Positions 60,437 through 64,000 of a stretch of 64,000 nt of DNA are shown one piece after another. The notes below the pieces were generated by a model. The model made no database searches and was not told the origin of the DNA. It saw only the letters and a program-made list of their open reading frames with translations. The stretch's first letter is position 1. Each line of letters begins with the position of its first letter. Where the stretch lies: the NCBI RefSeq assembly GCF_905475395.1, contig NC_058337.1, positions 92,250,368 to 92,314,367 of the forward strand, in the 5' to 3' direction. The stretch comes from Chrysoperla carnea (taxonomy: Eukaryota; Arthropoda; Insecta; Neuroptera; Chrysopidae). The position numbers were made by a program, and so were the translations under genes.

Positions 60437-60840
60437 ATTTGCGCCCTCACGAGTAAATAGTGATGTTTACGAAAAAATGTTTCGTACAAAAGTTGTTTAT
60501 TTTATTATAAGGTACATTTTTTACACTTAAACTTTTGTTCAGGCTCTAACGGTTTACAAGATAGGTCCTACAGACCCAAAATCCAATTGACCTAAGTTGC
60601 TCCTTTACGAACTCGACTTCACTTTTGATGCCCTGAACACGCTATAAATATTTCTTGATACCTCTTTTCGTTTTTGAGTTAAAGCGATGACAGACGGACT
60701 AACGGACGACAGACAGACAGTCAAACAGCCGGAAATGGACTACTAAGGTGATTTTATGAACATCTATACCAAAATTTTGTTCGTTGTATTAATATTTTTA
60801 AGCGTTAGAAACTTGATATATATATTACATATATACATGG
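60437..60840 (+). repeat. Long dispersed repeat with GACAGACGGAC core
   Basis: About 400 bp beginning TTGCGCCCTCACGAGTAAAT, with TTTACAAGATAGGTCC, CTTTTCGTTTTTGAGTTA, the tandem GACAGACGG/GACAGACAG words at about 60688-60720 and GGAAATGGACTA. From memory, sequences like this are widespread in insect assemblies. The class is unknown to me; no coding frame. Confidence 0.6.
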
Positions 60841-60901
60841 TTTAAAAAGATTGTTAGTGCAAGTTTTCAAAAAAATACAATTATTTCCAGAGTCACACTA
60901 G

Positions 60902-61030
60902 GTGAGGGCCACACGAATACACGTCGATACATTAAGACCAAGAGCCAAAACTTACATGTTTGGAATAAGAGTACGTAGAAATTTTAAAAAACCTGCTACT
61001 TCAAGATACTTATCTAACTTCTTGAAAATA
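60902..61030 (+). CDS. Possible isolated exon
   Basis: After CAG and TAG acceptor-like sites (60890 and 60901), a frame opens with less AT-rich codons: RATRIHVDTLRPRAKTYMFG, then RVRRNFKKPA. It loses its coding look after about residue 43 and becomes Phe/Ile-rich to a stop at 61282. The start shown is only the edge of the open frame. No family recognised; an exon of an unseen gene or chance are both possible. Confidence 0.15.
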
Positions 61031-61282
61031 AAATGCACAAATTCACATGATGTCATTTTAAAATATCACTTTGTACTACCGATAGCATTTGCTACTTCTT
61101 GTATTTTTTTAAAATTATATCGATATAATTTTTTTTTTGTATTTTTCAATAAAATAATAACATTTTTTGTGTCAATTTCATTTAATAAAAAAAAGATTAT
61201 TATGTATTATGATTGTTTGTTTATAGCTCATATAATTATATATGATATATATGATGGATTTATATCATTAAAAATTAATTGA

Positions 61283-62048
61283 ACGGGTTAATTAATACAT
61301 ATTATAAATAATAATAATGATGATTAATATAAATAATAATTAAGTGATTTCATCAGACATCACTGTTGTTTGAAAATATTAATTCATATAATGTTTAATT
61401 AGGTTTGTTTTATAATAATTAATTATAAAAAATGAAAAATAATTAACATTCTTTGAATAAACATTAAAAAATATAATATTTTGCAAATCAAATATACATT
61501 TTTCTAGGTAGAGGTAGTTTCCAAGAAAATACTTACTAAGTCTATTTGCGATCATTAATTAATTCTAATATTATTAACAGATTCTCTAACAACTCGATAA
61601 AGCTACTTGAAAAATAATTTTGATATATCGAAAAATACATTCACGACCTCAGAACTTCGTCTAGGCACAATTATCAAAACACTTAATTCGTTATTTCAAG
61701 CACTTGTATTCAAGAAAAATGATGCGATCTGGATGGAATTTTATTGCTCTTTCGAAAACATATACTTTCAATAAGTATCTACTATTCCCTGCCACTTTTC
61801 ACCGGGTTGGTCGAACTAACTTCAATTGGGCTTAAAAACCGATTGCGTGTTAAAACCAATATTCAAATCTAAAACCTGAAGCTACGTCTGAACATATTAA
61901 ACCTTCAACCTTTCATAATTTCGGAAAAATATTCTGGAAAGGAAACTTTTAAAAAGAATGCGTTTCCTTCGTAACACTAATGCCAAAAATTCTTACTTCA
62001 CAAGTTCACCATGATCACACTGCATATTAAAACATTTCCATATCATTT
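61283..62048. other. Spacer
   Basis: AT-rich non-coding sequence. Nothing recognised. Confidence 0.4.
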
Positions 62049-62655
62049 TTAATCCCAGATTAAAAAGAGGGGGGTCGTAAGTTTAACGTTTCTATGTAAC
62101 TGTGTGTTTGTCTGTGGTATTCTTAGCTAATTTTTAAGTGCGAGTTTAGGTTTCCGTATTCAAAATAACTAGATGAGATGCAATGATTTGTACTACAATA
62201 CTTTATCTCAATTAATAACACTTTCGATCCAATTATTTTTCAAACGAACAGCAAATTTTTTACAAAATTTTAAAAACCCTCGACCAATTTTTTTGGGTAT
62301 AGAATCCTAAACTCGCACTTGAAACATACGGAAGAACACTCTCCATTAAATTGCCTTTTTCCTTAGAGTCTTCCCCAAACTGAACCGATTTCAAGTCATT
62401 GCCTAAAACACTAAATGGATGTTCCGGGTACGGAACTCTAAACTTACCCTTGAAACATGGCTAAAAACACTCTCCATTAAGTTACCTTGCAAACGAAACG
62501 AAAAAAATCGCAATTGCTTCATCTGTTTAGGTGCTACGATGCCACAGACAGACCCCTTTTTTGGTTTGAGGGGTAAAAAATCAAACCGGTGCATGCGTTT
62601 AAAAGCTACGATGGCACAAGCGAATTGATCAGTACTAATTTTATGTCGGGGGTTT
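62049..62655. repeat. Inverted pair of GGGGGTTAAAAA-family modules
   Basis: A minus-oriented module at about 62049-62190 (ATCCCAGATTAAAAAGAGGG, TCTGTGGTATTCTTAGCTAA, AAGTGCGAGTTTAGG) is followed by a longer plus-oriented one at about 62265-62655 (AACTCGCACTTGAAACAT, GAACACTCTCCATTAAATT, GTGCTACGATGCCACAGACA, GTCGGGGGTTTA). This repeats, in small, the layout of the 46612-48375 foldback. Open frames here on both strands are repeat sequence. Confidence 0.65.
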
Positions 62656-63315
62656 ATTTCAATTTTTAATTTAGTATTATAATTAATAAAAATTCCATAA
62701 AATCTACTTGGTAATGCCATTTCGACGAATGCCAATTTGAAGATTATCTTCAAATTGACTATATAATAAGTAAATATTACTGAATGTGAATTACATAGAA
62801 TTAAATATTTGCTCAGAAAAATTGTAAGACGGGTCCGTTACAGATAATATTGATCACTCACTCACTTCACTTTGTTTATATATCAGTTCAGAACATGTTG
62901 GTATTGTTTAAAAAAAAAAAGTATAAATAAAATAAAAAAAATATATGAAACAAATCATTAAAATAAACAAACTCTTTCAACTATGCCGTGTCTTGTTTCT
63001 TTTCTATTCAATTCTTGTGAAGATAATATCTGATATACCTTATATAGGAACCTAATAATAATTATAAAAAATTAGAGTAATCATTTTTTAAGATATAAAA
63101 ATATTGTATCGAATTGATATCGATCAATAAAACTAAAAAAAACAACTCAAAATGCTACTTATTATTGCTGTCATTTGTCTAAATGTCTATAGCAAAAAAA
63201 CAAGGATCATTATGAACTTGAAGAATATAACAAGTACATAACTTACAAAAGTTTACGAAATACTTAATCCACTTCTATTAATTTCAGACACAGAATATTT
63301 TTATCCCTATCCTTA

Positions 63316-63500
63316 TCCTTAAATATTATAAATGTGAAATTAAGGTTGTTTGTTTGTTCGATACGCTAAAACTAATGAAGGATTTGAATGAAATTTGACA
63401 ATAATATAGCTCATAATACAGAAAACACATGAGCTATAATTTATAAAGATACATATAAAAAAAAACTTATTATTTTGACATTTCTAAAAACAGGGTGAGG
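63316..63500 (+). mobile_element. Helitron 5' end remnant
   Basis: After an A, the sequence TCCTTAAATATTATAAATGTG and then TACGC-AAAACTAATGAAGG and GAATGAAATTTG follow the 5' end of the Helitron at 55927. No hairpin plus CTRR end was found downstream, so it is truncated or diverged. Confidence 0.5.
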
Positions 63501-64000
63501 GAGATGCAATTTATGGACGTCTGTTCAATCATGGTTAATATACATACTTCTTACATTTAAAAAAATTGAAAACTGTTTTTTTGATTCATGTACTTTTATC
63601 TGTGGAAAACAATCGAAGAAGTATACTTTTGATTATTACATATTCATTGAAAAGAAGACGATTATTACATATTTTCCAAGCAAGAGTTACTATCTTTCTA
63701 TCTAACCAATTAATTTTTTTGTTAGAAATATGTCTGATATCCTTGGTTGAAAAGATGCCCATCAATTGTATCTCCTTCACCTTGTTTGTTTGATATTACT
63801 TTATTTACTTTTTAATTATCTTTGCCAGTTATTTGAGGACAAACCAGCGCGCACAGCCACGGGTAAAAAATGTAATTAAATAAGGATAAAAAAATCAGCG
63901 AATAATATCTCAAATTGATCACTCAGGGAGTAACTTTCCAGCATCAGATTTTCTGGAAAACTAGATTTTCTCCTTTTTTATATCTTGAATATTGTGTTCC
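63501..64000. other. Spacer to the window edge
   Basis: AT-rich. Short frames occur on both strands over the same bases (63566-63793) with no domain. Nothing recognised. Confidence 0.4.

Noticed and set aside
60902..60990. Allatostatin-like neuropeptide because of the segment AKTYMFG
   Set aside because: No signal peptide, no amidation Gly followed by a dibasic site in the right place, and no repeated peptide.
62403..62753. A 116-codon minus-strand gene
   Set aside because: It lies in the dispersed module of the foldback family, which recurs at 45868 and 46612-48375.
1..64000. CRISPR array, bacterial operon or prophage
   Set aside because: No regularly spaced repeats, no ribosome-binding-site-led gene strings, and clear spliced animal-type genes throughout.

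Overview
The window looks like one stretch of an insect nuclear genome. It is strongly AT-rich. Its genes are split into short exons by GT-AG introns, and its repeats (an I-type LINE, Helitrons, TA-flanked and long-inverted-repeat MITEs, tRNA-derived SINEs) are of animal and mostly insect type. Nothing bacterial or viral is visible. The order or species cannot be fixed from the sequence alone.

Layout. (1) 1-5695: gene-poor, with a pogo/Tigger-like MITE with TA target duplications at 4424-4745. (2) 5696-9091, minus strand: a six-exon sperm-tail PG-rich repeat (STPG/ODF3-like) gene, predicted axonemal, with all junction phases matching. (3) 12355-15084, plus strand: the visible exons of a divergent cadherin-like gene; its 5' part is not recognised and its 3' end is ambiguous. 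(4) 16680-22550: a full-length, apparently intact I-clade LINE on the minus strand. Both ORFs are open (zinc-knuckle ORF1; endonuclease/RT/RNase H ORF2 with every catalytic residue present), it has a poly(A) tail, and a 17-bp target duplication flanks it. (5) 24780-25220: a GC-rich foldback element with a perfect 53-bp inverted repeat. (6) 25604-30785, plus strand: a complete seven-exon secreted leucine-rich-repeat protein (LRRNT, 13 LRRs of exactly 24 residues, LRRCT), with a MITE in intron 4. (7) 30800-39300: intergenic, with hairpins, dispersed repeats and a long TA microsatellite. (8) 39308-43056, plus strand: a complete four-exon secreted cysteine-rich protein whose C-terminal half resembles the insect DUF1091/DM8 (MD-2-like) family, followed at once by a 500-bp TIR element. 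(9) 44287-64000: gene-poor and repeat-dense, with a 1.76-kb giant foldback, more modules of the same family, SINE and Helitron remnants, and a broken R2-type LINE endonuclease fragment.

The four host genes do not form a functional cluster: one predicted axonemal protein, one adhesion-type protein and two secreted extracellular proteins. The most notable signals are the young LINE, the nested foldback family, the DUF1091-like protein with its Gln/Tyr-rich insertion, and the LRR gene whose introns fall repeatedly at the same position of the repeat. Exon models were built by eye from splice sites and phase continuity; no transcript or database was available.
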